DNA of 64,000 nt from Terriglobales bacterium. Lineage in GTDB: Bacteria; Acidobacteriota; Terriglobia; Terriglobales; Acidobacteriaceae. The notes beneath the pieces are model-generated. The model was not told the origin of the DNA. It searched no databases and saw nothing but the letters and a program-made list of their open reading frames with translations. Below are positions 24,583-34,000 of the stretch, piece by piece. A program made the translations under genes and the position numbers. The DNA is taken from the NCBI GenBank assembly GCA_035487355.1, contig DATHMF010000073.1:1-64000 (forward strand). The letters are read 5' to 3'. Positions within the stretch are counted from its first letter, which is position 1; each line of letters begins with the position of its first letter.

Positions 24583-26127
24583 TTGAAAATTCAACGCGCC
24601 ATTCTAAGTGTCACTGATAAAATCGGCCTGGTGGAGTTTGCCCGCGAGCTGGCCGCCCTGCATATCGAATTGGTTTCCACCGGCGGCACCTCCAAGTTGC
24701 TGCGCGACTCCGGTATTCCCGTTAAGGACATCTCTGAGCTCACCGGCTTTCCTGAAATTCTCGGCGGCCGGGTAAAGACCCTGCATCCCAAGGTGCACGG
24801 TGGCATTCTGCACCGCCGCGATAATCCTGATCATTGCGCCACTGTGACTGAGCACGGAATCCCTTGCATTGATATGGTTGTGGTCAACCTTTACGCCTTT
24901 GAGCAGACTGCCGCTAGGACGGGTGTGAACTTTGAAGAGCTGATCGAAAACATTGATATCGGTGGGCCTTCGATGATCCGCTCGGCCGCCAAGAACTTTG
25001 AGCATGTCGCAGTGGTGACCTCGGCGACCGATTACGCCGGTATAGCTGAAGAAATGAAGAAGTCGAGTGGCCAGCTCTCCACTGCTACCCGTTGGCGTCT
25101 GGCACAAAAGGCCTTCGCCACCACCGCCGCGTACGACTCCGCAATTGCTTCCACGCTGGAGCGCATCTCGCCGGAGTCCATGCATCCCAGCGAAGACTTT
25201 CCACAAACGCTGCGGGTTATCCTGCAAAAAGTTTTTGATTTGCGCTACGGCGAAAACCCTCACCAGCATGCCGCCTTGTATTCCGACGGCACCGGCAAGG
25301 GCGTAGCCGGCGGACGCCAACTGCAGGGCAAGGAGCTTTCCTACAACAACATCGTGGATATGCAGGCCGCCTGGGATTTGGCCCACGAGTTCAGCGCACC
25401 CGCGTGCGCCATCATCAAGCACACCAATCCCTGCGGCACCGCCACCGGAACCGATCTGGTGACCGCGTACAAGAAAGCTTTGGAAGCCGATCCCGTTTCA
25501 GCTTTTGGCGGCGTGATTGGTCTGAATCGCCCGGTGGATAAAGAAGCTGCGGAAGAAATCTGCAAGCTCTTTGTAGAAGTCATCGCCGCTCCTTCTTTTG
25601 ATGAAGGTGCGCGCCAATGCTTTGCCGCTAAAAAGAACCTTCGTCTTGTAGAAATTACCCCCAAGGAGATGAGGTGCGTTCTGAAACACATCTCGGGCGG
25701 GGTCTTATTGCAGGATGTGGACCATCATCCCATCACAGCGTCGGATTTGAAAATAGTGACCAAACGTCATCCCACCGAAAAAGAAGTGCGCGCCATGTTG
25801 TTCGCCTGGAAAGTTTGCAAGCACGTGAAGTCCAACGCAATCGTGTATGCACTTGAAGGCCAGACTGTGGGTGTAGGTGCCGGCCAGATGAGTCGAATAG
25901 ATTCTTGCAAGATTGGCGCGATGAAAGCAGTGCTTCCCCTGGCGGGAACAGTTGCCGCCTCCGATGCTTTTTTCCCTTTCCCCGATGGCGTAGAAGAAAT
26001 TGCCAGGGCAGGCGCGACCGCAATCGTCCAGCCTGGAGGGTCCGTGCGCGACCACGAGGTCATCGAAGCCGCTGATCGGCTGGGCCTCGCCATGGTCTTC
26101 ACCGGCGTGCGCCACTTCCGCCATTAA
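24583..26127 (+). CDS. purH: Bifunctional AICAR transformylase/IMP cyclohydrolase
   Basis: Performs the last two steps of IMP synthesis. The 514 residues show the N-terminal IMPCH domain (ISVTDKIGLVEFARELAALH-like start, STGGTSKLLRDSG, GFPEILGGRVKTLHPKVHGG) and the C-terminal AICARFT domain with RYGENPHQHAALY, ELSYNNIVDMQAAW, IIKHTNPCGTA and the end FPFPDGVEEIARAGATAIVQ. Start is TTG 24583 preceded by GGGGAG. The methyl donor 10-formyl-THF links it to purU, which lies 0.7 kb downstream on the other strand. Confidence 0.96.
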   Translation: MKIQRAILSVTDKIGLVEFARELAALHIELVSTGGTSKLLRDSGIPVKDISELTGFPEILGGRVKTLHPKVHGGILHRRDNPDHCATVTEHGIPCIDMVVVNLYAFEQTAARTGVNFEELIENIDIGGPSMIRSAAKNFEHVAVVTSATDYAGIAEEMKKSSGQLSTATRWRLAQKAFATTAAYDSAIASTLERISPESMHPSEDFPQTLRVILQKVFDLRYGENPHQHAALYSDGTGKGVAGGRQLQGKELSYNNIVDMQAAWDLAHEFSAPACAIIKHTNPCGTATGTDLVTAYKKALEADPVSAFGGVIGLNRPVDKEAAEEICKLFVEVIAAPSFDEGARQCFAAKKNLRLVEITPKEMRCVLKHISGGVLLQDVDHHPITASDLKIVTKRHPTEKEVRAMLFAWKVCKHVKSNAIVYALEGQTVGVGAGQMSRIDSCKIGAMKAVLPLAGTVAASDAFFPFPDGVEEIARAGATAIVQPGGSVRDHEVIEAADRLGLAMVFTGVRHFRH

Positions 26128-26134
26128 AAAAGCA

Positions 26135-26161
26135 AAGAGGGACGAAATTTTCGTCCCTCTT
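26135..26161. terminator. Bidirectional hairpin terminator between purH and the K/D-rich gene
   Basis: AAGAGGGACGAAA (26135-26147) pairs with TTTCGTCCCTCTT (26149-26161). A-rich sequence on the left (TTAAAAAAGC) supplies a T-tract for the minus-strand gene, and TTCTCCCCC follows on the right. Confidence 0.8.
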
Positions 26162-26186
26162 CTCCCCCTACCTCAACGAACCAAAC

Positions 26187-26573
26187 TTATTTGCCGTGAC
26201 GATCACGATGTACATCGTGCCAATCCTGACGCCGGTCGCGCCGATCAGCGTGAACGTCTTTTCTGTCATTGTGGATATCTTTCTTGTCGCCGCGGATGTC
26301 TTTGCGGTCGCCGGAAGCATCTTTGCAAGCTGCCTTGTTTCCGTCCTTGCAGGCCTCTTGATCTTTGCGAACATCGCGACGGTCCTTATTCAAATCGCGC
26401 TGGTCCTTGCGGATGTCTTTCCTGTCGTTGTGGATGTCTTTCGTATCTTTACGAGCGTCCTTACGATCGTTTTGGGTATCGGTAGTGCCTGTGGCAGCTT
26501 GCCCCCAGGCGTTGATTCCTAACGTTAATGCACCGGCCAATGTGAGCAGGGCCAGCTTGTTGATGCGTCGCAT
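26187..26573 (-). CDS. Secreted highly charged Lys/Asp/Arg repeat protein
   Basis: The 128-residue product starts at ATG 26573 with a strong ACGGAGG site and has a signal peptide (MRRINKLALLTLAGALTLG, cleavage probably after NAWGQA). The mature part is almost wholly short repeats of the type DRKD-I-RKD and DIHNDRKDIRKD, with a single Cys pair (EACKDGNKAACKD). It should form a long charged helix in the periplasm. Such proteins occur in acidobacteria and myxobacteria without assigned function. A longer frame from 26651 lacks support. Confidence 0.8.
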   Translation of the reverse strand: MRRINKLALLTLAGALTLGINAWGQAATGTTDTQNDRKDARKDTKDIHNDRKDIRKDQRDLNKDRRDVRKDQEACKDGNKAACKDASGDRKDIRGDKKDIHNDRKDVHADRRDRRQDWHDVHRDRHGK

Positions 26574-26849
26574 ATTCTCTTTTCCTCCGTTTACGGTTGT
26601 GTCACCGTTCACTTGGTATGAACCCACAGCATTTGAAAAGTTGCGACCCAAAATGGGAGCAGCCAGCAGTCTCGTAGTTACTAAAGTACCTTTCCGTTTT
26701 TGGAATTGGATAGCTCAGGATGAGCGTAGATTCTGCGGCAGGAAAAGGACCCAGAAAAGAAAAAAGCTGATAGTTTGATTCGGAAGAAAAAAGTTTCTCG
26801 ACAGCGAAACTTTTCTTTGCGCCAGGGTTCTATAGATGGAGAACCATTC

Positions 26850-27722
26850 CTAGTCGAAGACCACCGTCTTGTTCCCGTAGACCAGCACACGGTTTTCCAG
26901 GTGCCAGCGCACCGCGCGCGAGAGCACAATGCGTTCCACATCACCGCCTTTGCGGATGAGGTCTTCAAGCTGGTCGCGGTGCGAAACACGTATAAAATCC
27001 TGTTCGATGATGGGGCCTTCGTCCAGCGCCTCAGTAACGTAATGGCTGGTTGCGCCCAGTAGCTTCACGCCGCGCTCGTAGGAGCGGTGGTAGGGTTTGG
27101 CACCGGTAAACGCCGGCAAGAAGGAATGATGGATATTGATGATCCGGTTGGGGTAGTGGCCGATGAAATCTTTGGAGAGAATCTGCATGTAACGCGCCAG
27201 CACAATCAGTTCGATCTTCTCTTTCCGCAATAACTTCAGCGCTGTGCTTTCCGCCTTCTCGCGGTGGTCGTTTGCGTGCGGTATCTCATGGAAGGGAATG
27301 TGGTAAAACTCCGCCAGCCGCCGGGTATTAGGATGGTTGCTGATGATCAGCGGGATCTCACACGCCAGCTCGCCCATGTGGTGGCTGTACAGCAGGTCTG
27401 CCAGGCAGTGTCCCGATTTGGAAACCAAAATCGCAACCCGCGGACGGTGGCCAGAACGCGCCACCTGCCAGTGCATCTTGAATTTTTGGACTACTGGTGC
27501 AAAACGGGCGGCGAATTCATCCAGCTCGAAATCGAAGCCCTCCAGCTCCCACTCCACACGCATCATGAACATCCTGAGTTCGGGGTCCTGATGATCGTCG
27601 GCGTGCAGGATATTGCCGTTATGCTTGTAAATGAAGTTGGCAACCGCAGCCACTACCCCTTTTTGCTCTGGGCATTGCGTTAACAGGATTGCACTGTTCT
27701 TCGGGCTCATTTTGAACATCAT
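26850..27722 (-). CDS. purU: Formyltetrahydrofolate deformylase
   Basis: Hydrolyses 10-formyl-THF to THF and formate, balancing one-carbon pools and supplying formate for purine synthesis. The N-terminal ACT domain (LLTQCPEQKGVVAAVANFIY, HADDHQD) is followed by a formyltransferase domain with RVAILVSKSGHCL, NHPN, and NIHHSFLPAFTGAKPYHRSYERGVKLLGATSHYVT, where His and Asp catalyse hydrolysis. The start is one of two Met codons, 27722 or 27710; neither has a convincing ribosome-binding site. Length (about 290) is normal. Confidence 0.93.
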   Translation of the reverse strand: MMFKMSPKNSAILLTQCPEQKGVVAAVANFIYKHNGNILHADDHQDPELRMFMMRVEWELEGFDFELDEFAARFAPVVQKFKMHWQVARSGHRPRVAILVSKSGHCLADLLYSHHMGELACEIPLIISNHPNTRRLAEFYHIPFHEIPHANDHREKAESTALKLLRKEKIELIVLARYMQILSKDFIGHYPNRIINIHHSFLPAFTGAKPYHRSYERGVKLLGATSHYVTEALDEGPIIEQDFIRVSHRDQLEDLIRKGGDVERIVLSRAVRWHLENRVLVYGNKTVVFD

Positions 27723-27736
27723 CTTACAGGAACAGG

Positions 27737-27749
27737 TGCAAGCTGCAAG
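27737..27749 (+). repeat. 13-bp inverted repeat, left copy (TGCAAGCTGCAAG)
   Basis: TGCAAGCTGCAAG here and CTTGCAGCTTGCA at 27993-28005 are reverse complements. They flank a 243-bp non-coding stretch holding a terminator. The sequence just outside the right copy (AACTTGGAGCT) is related to the 24-bp repeats at 23930 and 24496. Confidence 0.55.
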
Positions 27750-27867
27750 GTGCAAGGAAAATCTTACGACCGATTGATTTGTGATCGCTGCCTTAAGGGC
27801 TGATTGCTTTAAGAACTGGGAATCGAGAATTCCTAACGGCTGAGGACTGACACCTGCTGACTAAAGG

Positions 27868-27897
27868 AAAAAGCCCGCCCCGTCAGGAAGGGCGGGC
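27868..27897 (-). terminator. Rho-independent terminator of the phosphoesterase gene
   Basis: On the minus strand, GCCCGCCC (27897-27890) pairs with GGGCGGGC (27880-27873), followed by TTTTTCC. It lies about 120 bp after the phosphoesterase stop. Confidence 0.85.
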
Positions 27898-28019
27898 CTG
27901 CGCACGTTAGGCGAAGGGAAGACCTAACGTAACATCTTTAGCATGTCCGCGTAGCAAGCTGGTTCCTCTGGCAACAGGTTCTGAGGCGCGTTCTTGCAGC
28001 TTGCAACTTGGAGCTATCG

Positions 28020-29582
28020 CTACTCATCGTCTCTGTCGTGTCTCACGACTTCGCCGGTCGCTGGATCAAGCCCCAGCTTTCTTGCGTGATCATCATCGTG
28101 ATGGCGAAAATCAAACATGTTGAACAATGAGCCCGCACGCGCATCGAACGACTGATCGCCAATACGTCCCAGCTTCCAGTTGTCTTCGATCAGGCGCAGG
28201 ATGGAGCTCTGGTCGCTGATGGAGTGGTCAACATAATTGACCTTGGCGAAGGGTGAAATGACCAGCAAGGGCAGCCGCGGACCGTATCCGCAACGGCCTT
28301 GGAACACGGATCCATCGGCGAAACCGCAGGTTCCGGGCCCCGTGAGTGCATCTGCACTGGTACTGGACTGGCTCACGATAGGCGACATCACGTGGTCATA
28401 CCAGCCGTCGGAGTCGTCATACGCGATAATGACTGCCGTATGCTCCCACGCCTCCAGGCTCTGCAGATGGTTGATGGTCTCAACGATGAAGGTTTGCTCT
28501 GCCAGTGGATCGGAGTAGCCGGCGTGTCCATCCTGGAATCCACGTGCCTTCAGGAAGCTGACGGCGGGCAGATGTCCAGAGTCGGCCGCTGCCCAGAAGT
28601 CAACCAAGTCGTATTGATGATTGGCCTGATCGGTCTCGCCGATTTCTTCTACCGAACTCGGCGGCAGGTGGTGAGGATTGGAAGTAGAGAGGTAGTACTG
28701 GAAGGGCTCGTGGTGCGGGATATAGTCTTTCTTGGGGTTGCCATCGCTTCCAATGTGGAGTGTGTCGCAGTGCGCTTTACCCGCGACCACGCTGCTGGGA
28801 CGGAAGCCGCCCTGGAACCATCCCCAGGTGATTCCCTTTGCGTTGAGCAGATCGCCAACGTTCTTGTTGGTATTCAACATGGCCACTGAGTCGCGGGTGG
28901 TGCAGTCGTCATAGAACGGTTGAGGATCACCGATAACGCTTCCACCGATGGTGTCAATTCCAGGGAGGGTTTCCACAACAACACCGTGCGTTTGTCCGGA
29001 AACCAGGTTCAATGCACCGGGAGTGGAAGGTCCAAACGTGGTGTTGTAGCTGTTGTCGCTCATGGCGAAGTGTTCCGCATAATTCCACAGCGCTGTGACC
29101 GTGTTTCCGTCAAAGTAGCCCATGACCTGCGATGGAGAGCAGCTCGTGCCCGCGCCGGTATGCTCGGGAAATTTATCCATCAGTCCGGCGTCGAAGGCCT
29201 TCTGTTCATCGGTGTAGTTGTGGTCCATGTCGCAGGTTGCTGCCTGGCTGCGATCCAGGCGGAAGGGTTGTGCTGAATTGGGATTGTGCATGAGCAGCCC
29301 GCCACTCAACAGCCCATTGACCGCTGGCGGCGGATTCTTGGCCCAAGCTGTGAAGTTTGGCTCACCGGCAGGGTTCAACGCATGCGGATAGGTCGCAAAA
29401 TAATGATCAAACGAGACGTTTTCCTGGAAGATCACGACTACGTGCCGGATCGGGGTCAAAGTACCCTGGGCTTGGGCAAACTGGGGCAAGCTCCACAGGA
29501 TGGCCGTGGCCAGGAGAAGAAGAAGCACTCTGCTACAAGTCACGTTTTTTAGAACAGAAGAGACAGGCCTCTGGGACAACAT
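28020..29582 (-). CDS. Secreted phosphoesterase (phospholipase C/AcpA superfamily)
   Basis: Exported phosphoesterase of about 520 residues, related to non-haemolytic phospholipase C and acid phosphatase AcpA. ATG 29582 has GGAGG at a good distance and starts a signal peptide (CSRVLLLLLATAILWSLPQFAQA). The family signature HVVVIFQENVSFDHYFATYP supplies metal and nucleophile residues, and YDDSDGWYDHV is the second metal site. It ends with a charged HDDDHARKLG tail. Likely roles are phosphate scavenging or lipid turnover; substrate unknown. A terminator follows. Confidence 0.88.
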   Translation of the reverse strand: MLSQRPVSSVLKNVTCSRVLLLLLATAILWSLPQFAQAQGTLTPIRHVVVIFQENVSFDHYFATYPHALNPAGEPNFTAWAKNPPPAVNGLLSGGLLMHNPNSAQPFRLDRSQAATCDMDHNYTDEQKAFDAGLMDKFPEHTGAGTSCSPSQVMGYFDGNTVTALWNYAEHFAMSDNSYNTTFGPSTPGALNLVSGQTHGVVVETLPGIDTIGGSVIGDPQPFYDDCTTRDSVAMLNTNKNVGDLLNAKGITWGWFQGGFRPSSVVAGKAHCDTLHIGSDGNPKKDYIPHHEPFQYYLSTSNPHHLPPSSVEEIGETDQANHQYDLVDFWAAADSGHLPAVSFLKARGFQDGHAGYSDPLAEQTFIVETINHLQSLEAWEHTAVIIAYDDSDGWYDHVMSPIVSQSSTSADALTGPGTCGFADGSVFQGRCGYGPRLPLLVISPFAKVNYVDHSISDQSSILRLIEDNWKLGRIGDQSFDARAGSLFNMFDFRHHDDDHARKLGLDPATGEVVRHDRDDE

Positions 29583-29784
29583 ACTTTTCCTCCACAAGAA
29601 TTTTGGTTGGAACAAGTTTTGGTGAAGCGCAAGGTTCCGATTTGCGCGTATTCGAAATCCGAGTACGGCAAGATGCTACGGTTCTTGTGTTTCCGGAATG
29701 TTCTTAGGAGATTAAATTTCTGTTAAACCTGAGGTAGGGGGTTAAAGCTGGAGAGACTCGGAACCGGGAACTGGGCAACTGCGG

Positions 29785-30117
29785 TTACGGCTTAGACCCT
29801 TCCGCCATGCAGGCAACGCGGATCTTCTCCCGGTCGGCGTCGCCAAGCTCTGAAAACTCAAACACATAGCGGAAACCGGTGCGGCTGCGCACCAAAGCCT
29901 TGGCCTTGATGATGTCGCTGCTGTTGGGAAGCGTGAACCTGATTTGTGCCATGTCTTTCAGCTTTAGATTCGCCGGGAGAAATAATCCAATACCGTTCGG
30001 ACTGACCGTACCCACCCGCGAATCGCCGAGGAACTCTTTATTATTGATGGCCAGGCCTACAACCTTCACGTCCAGCTTAAAGGCAAGCCATCTTTGTGTT
30101 TCCTGTCCTGGATCCAT
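29785..30117 (-). CDS. PilZ-domain-like protein, c-di-GMP motif degenerate
   Basis: A 110-residue single-domain protein with the PilZ pattern VGTVSPNGIGLFLPANLKL, MAQIRFTLP and RSRTGFRYVFEF. PilZ domains bind c-di-GMP through an N-terminal RxxxR and a later D/NxSxxG. Here the second motif reads TVSPNG with Thr in place of Asp/Asn, and no RxxxR is evident, so ligand binding is doubtful. It lies alone between the phosphoesterase gene and a divergent hypothetical gene. Confidence 0.7.
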   Translation of the reverse strand: MDPGQETQRWLAFKLDVKVVGLAINNKEFLGDSRVGTVSPNGIGLFLPANLKLKDMAQIRFTLPNSSDIIKAKALVRSRTGFRYVFEFSELGDADREKIRVACMAEGSKP

Positions 30118-30300
30118 TGCTGTCTATCCTTAAAATAAAGCCCCTGAGCGAGAGCAAACTCTATATTAATGAAATTGACCGGGAATTTCTATGGAACTGT
30201 AAGCATGCGAACACTTGCCCAAGAGCACGAACTGGCGCATGATTATCGCTTCAGTTTGGAGTCAGTTGGGAGAGGGTAAGGAAAGAAAGGAAAGATTGCC

Positions 30301-30750
30301 ATGTCGGAGTGGTCCAAAGACGCAGCACGAAAGTTCAACGAGCAGCAGGAAATTAAGCGGCACAACGCCGCCAAAATAGTGCAGGATAAACAAAGCCTGG
30401 ATGACTTGTCGGTTTATACGTGGGACCTTCTCACAGCTACTTTGTTGTCGAAATGTGCTGAATTTAACACCGAGCAAGGAAACAATACTGTTCTTGTGTT
30501 CGACAAGACCCTTGGGAATACGCTGAGAATCAGCCGCAAAGATAACACCGAAACTTTGATTGTAGAATTTGATTCCTCGCTTCATACCATCAAGTTAAGC
30601 GGTGAAAATGGATTGGCTTATCAGCAGGATATCAATATGAAATTGAATTGGAACAGCACTCAAGTTTCTTTATCGAACAAGTCTGGACACAGTTTTTTGC
30701 CCGAGGATCTCGCCAACGAAGCCCTGGGTGCTTTGCTGCACATCCACTGA
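30301..30750 (+). CDS. Hypothetical protein
   Basis: A 149-residue soluble protein of unrecognised family. It begins MSEWSKDAARKFNEQQEIKR, an amphipathic, polar N-terminal helix, followed by alternating beta-like stretches (NTVLVFDKTLGNTLRISRKD, TLIVEFDSSLHTIKL). No signal peptide, Cys motif or membrane segment is seen. AAGGAAAGAAAGGAAAGATTGCC precedes the ATG, with more than one usable ribosome-binding site. No operon partners. Confidence 0.65.
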   Translation: MSEWSKDAARKFNEQQEIKRHNAAKIVQDKQSLDDLSVYTWDLLTATLLSKCAEFNTEQGNNTVLVFDKTLGNTLRISRKDNTETLIVEFDSSLHTIKLSGENGLAYQQDINMKLNWNSTQVSLSNKSGHSFLPEDLANEALGALLHIH

Positions 30751-31043
30751 GACAGTTTTTATTAAAGTAGCCGTGGAAGTTTCACGACGCGAAATTAAGA
30801 GGTTTATCCTAGGTATTTAGGACGGCCGAAATTTTATAAACTATTTATCACTCTTTTCTCGACGTATCCCTGCTTTGTTGATATTCTTACAGTTTCCCCC
30901 CGAGATTCTGTGGCCAAATCCCATCGCTTGAAGCGAGGGATTGAGTCGCTGTGTTTTTGGCAGCGAGCCGTTGGCCGTGTATCTTGAGCGCCCGCCCAGA
31001 TTCGGGTAACTCTCCCGGCGCTAATTTGAGGAGCCCTGTGTGC

Positions 31044-34000
31044 ATGCGTGAACTTTGGAGCCCCAACTTCTGGCGGCGAGATTCGCCCAGACGGCGATTT
31101 CCGTCTCTTCTCTCCACTACAGTCGTATTGCTGTGCCTGGCGGCTATCCCCGTTTGTGGAGAAACCGTGACCGCCACAGTCAACGTCGGGACGGCGCCTG
31201 ACGCGGTGGCCTTGAACCCGGTGACCAACAAGATCTACATAGCTAACGCCAGCAGCAACAACGTGACCGTGATAGACGGCGCCACCAACACAATCACGAC
31301 GGTCGGCACCGGGACTACTCCGAAGGCCATCGCCCTGAACCCGGTCACCAACAAAATCTATGTGGCCGACAGCGGCAACAACAAGGTAACTGTAATTAAC
31401 GGCGCGGACAACAGCACCGTCACGGTGGACGTGGGAACCAATCCCTCGGCCATCGCCGTCAATCCGGTGAGCAACCAGATCTACGTGGTCAACTCCGGTA
31501 GCAATAACGTGAGCGTGATTGATGGGGGCAGTAATACGGTCGCTGCTACCGTCAGCGTAGGGACCGCGCCTAATGCCGTGGCCGTCAACCCGGTCACCAA
31601 CAAAATCTATGTAACCAACAACAGCAGCAATACCGTCACTGTAATAGACGCAGGCAACAGCAATACCACCACGCCCGTGAGTGTAGGAACCAATCCTAGC
31701 GCCGTGGCTGTCAACCCTGTGACCAACCAGATTTATGTAGCCAACTTCGGTAGCGTCGGCAGCAACAGCGTGACCGTGATTGATGCGAACAACAGCAATG
31801 CTACAACCCCGGTCAACGCAGGCTTCAACCCCAGCGCGCTGGCCATTAACCCCGTCACCAACCAGATTTATGTCGCTAATCCCACCAGCAACCACGTCAC
31901 GATCATCAACGGGGTGAACAATGCCACAACACCGTTAACGGTCGGACTCCAACCGGTGGCCCTTGCCGTGAACCCGGTGACCAACAGGATCTACGTCGTT
32001 AACAAAAGCACCCTGAGCAGCATCTACACCCTCAGCATAATAGACGCGGCCAACAGCAACGCCATCACGACGGTTAACGTAGGAGCTACGCCGCTGGCTG
32101 TGGCCGTCAATGCTGTAACCAACAAGATCTATGCAGCCAACAACGGCGGCAACACCGTGACTGTCGTAGATGGGGCGACGAACGGCGCGGCGACTGTCAA
32201 TGCGGGAACCAATCCCAATGCCGTAGCTGTGAATGCGGGGAGCAACAAGATCTACGTGGTCAATCAGAACAGCAATAATGTTACTGTCATAGACGGGGCC
32301 ACGAACAGCCCCGCGACCGTCAGTGTGGGAACCAATCCCAATGCCGTAGCGGTGAATGCGATAAGCAACAAAATCTACGTGACCAACAACGGCGACAACA
32401 CTGTGACGGTAATAGACGCGGCCAACAGCAATGCCACCACGACGGTCGCCACGGGTGTCGGTCCTGTTGCCGTGGCTGTGAATCCTGTGACCAACACGAT
32501 CTACACGGCCAACAAGGGGGACAACACTGTGACCGTAATTGACGGGGCGGCGAACACGCCCACGACAGTTAACGTGGGCAACTTGCCCACGGCAGTGGCC
32601 GTGAATCCTGTCAGTAACAAGATCTACGTGACCAACAACGGCGACAACACTGTGACGGTAATAGACGCGGCCAACAGCAATGCCACCACGACAGTCAGCG
32701 TAGGAATGGCTCCTACTGCCCTGGCCGTCAATTCCGTGACCAACAAGATTTATGTGGCCAATAACAGCGACAACACCGTGACGTTAATAGATGCAGTCAA
32801 CAGCAACGCGACCGCGTCAGTCAACGTCGGGGCTGCGCCCGTGGCTGTGGTGGTCAATCCCGTCGCCAACAAAATTTATGTGGTCAATCAGAACAGCAAT
32901 GGCGTGAATGTAATTGATGGAGTTACGAACGGCACCGTGACTGTTAATGTAGGAACTAATCCTGATGCTGTAGCCGTGGATCCGGTGAGCAACAAGATCT
33001 ACGTAACCAACAACGGCGATAACACTATGACCGTGATTGACGGGGCCACAAACACCGCCAGCACGGTCAATGCAGGAACCAATCCCAATGCCGTAGCCGT
33101 GAACCCGGTGAGCAACAAGACTTATGTTGCCAATAACGGCAGCGCCAACGTGACTGTGCTGACCGAGCAACAAGTCCTGCCCATTCCGCTGACCACCTCC
33201 ATCACTCCGTCGGCGGGAAACCAATTGAATTTCACAACCAGCAGCTCCTACAACCCAACAGCGCCGGCGGTGCAGAACGTATATTTCCAGTTTGATACGT
33301 GGCAGGGGCCCTGGCTTAAGGCCTCTGGCTCAGCGCCCAATTTTACCGGTGCAGCTCCCGTGCCACTTCTGCCTGGTATCCACATCGTCTATGCTTACGC
33401 CACTGACGGGCAGTTTGCGGACTCCACGCAACCCGGCGGCAGCGGATTTGGCCAAAGCAGCCCCATCCCGGGTGCCATCGCGGCATATCTATTCGTGGTC
33501 GTGCCCGAGCCATCCATAACCAATCTTTCTTCCAGCACCAATCCTTCTGTATTTGGCCAGCCTTTAATTTTTACGGCTACAGTGACCTCAGGTTTTGGCA
33601 TCCCCAGTGGCGTAGTAACATTCACGGACGATGTAACTACCCTGGGCACGGCCATGCTCGACAACTTCGGCCAAGCCACCTTTTCCACTTCTACGCTGAC
33701 TCTGGGCTCGCACGCGATTCGGGCCACTTATGGCGGCAATGCCAGTTTTACGGGTAGCTTTGCTGCACTCAGCCAGACTGTGAATCGGGCTACGACCAGC
33801 CCCGTCGTGACTCTTACGAGTGGCCCTAATCCTTCTACCTATCCTCAGTCGTTGACCTTCACTGCCGTTGTTAATCCGCAATACACCGGCATTCCGACCG
33901 GCACAGTGAGCTTCCAGGACAATTTCCAGAACCAGACGTTCATCTTGAGCCCACCCATCGCACTGGATGGCTCTGCTCAAGCCAGCTTCACGACTGCCTC

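Noticed and set aside
30834..31895. Long minus-strand open frame opposite the beta-propeller repeats
   Set aside because: It mirrors the sense repeats (GDRVDGH-like periodicity), has no start context or domain, and arises from the codon pattern of the sense strand.
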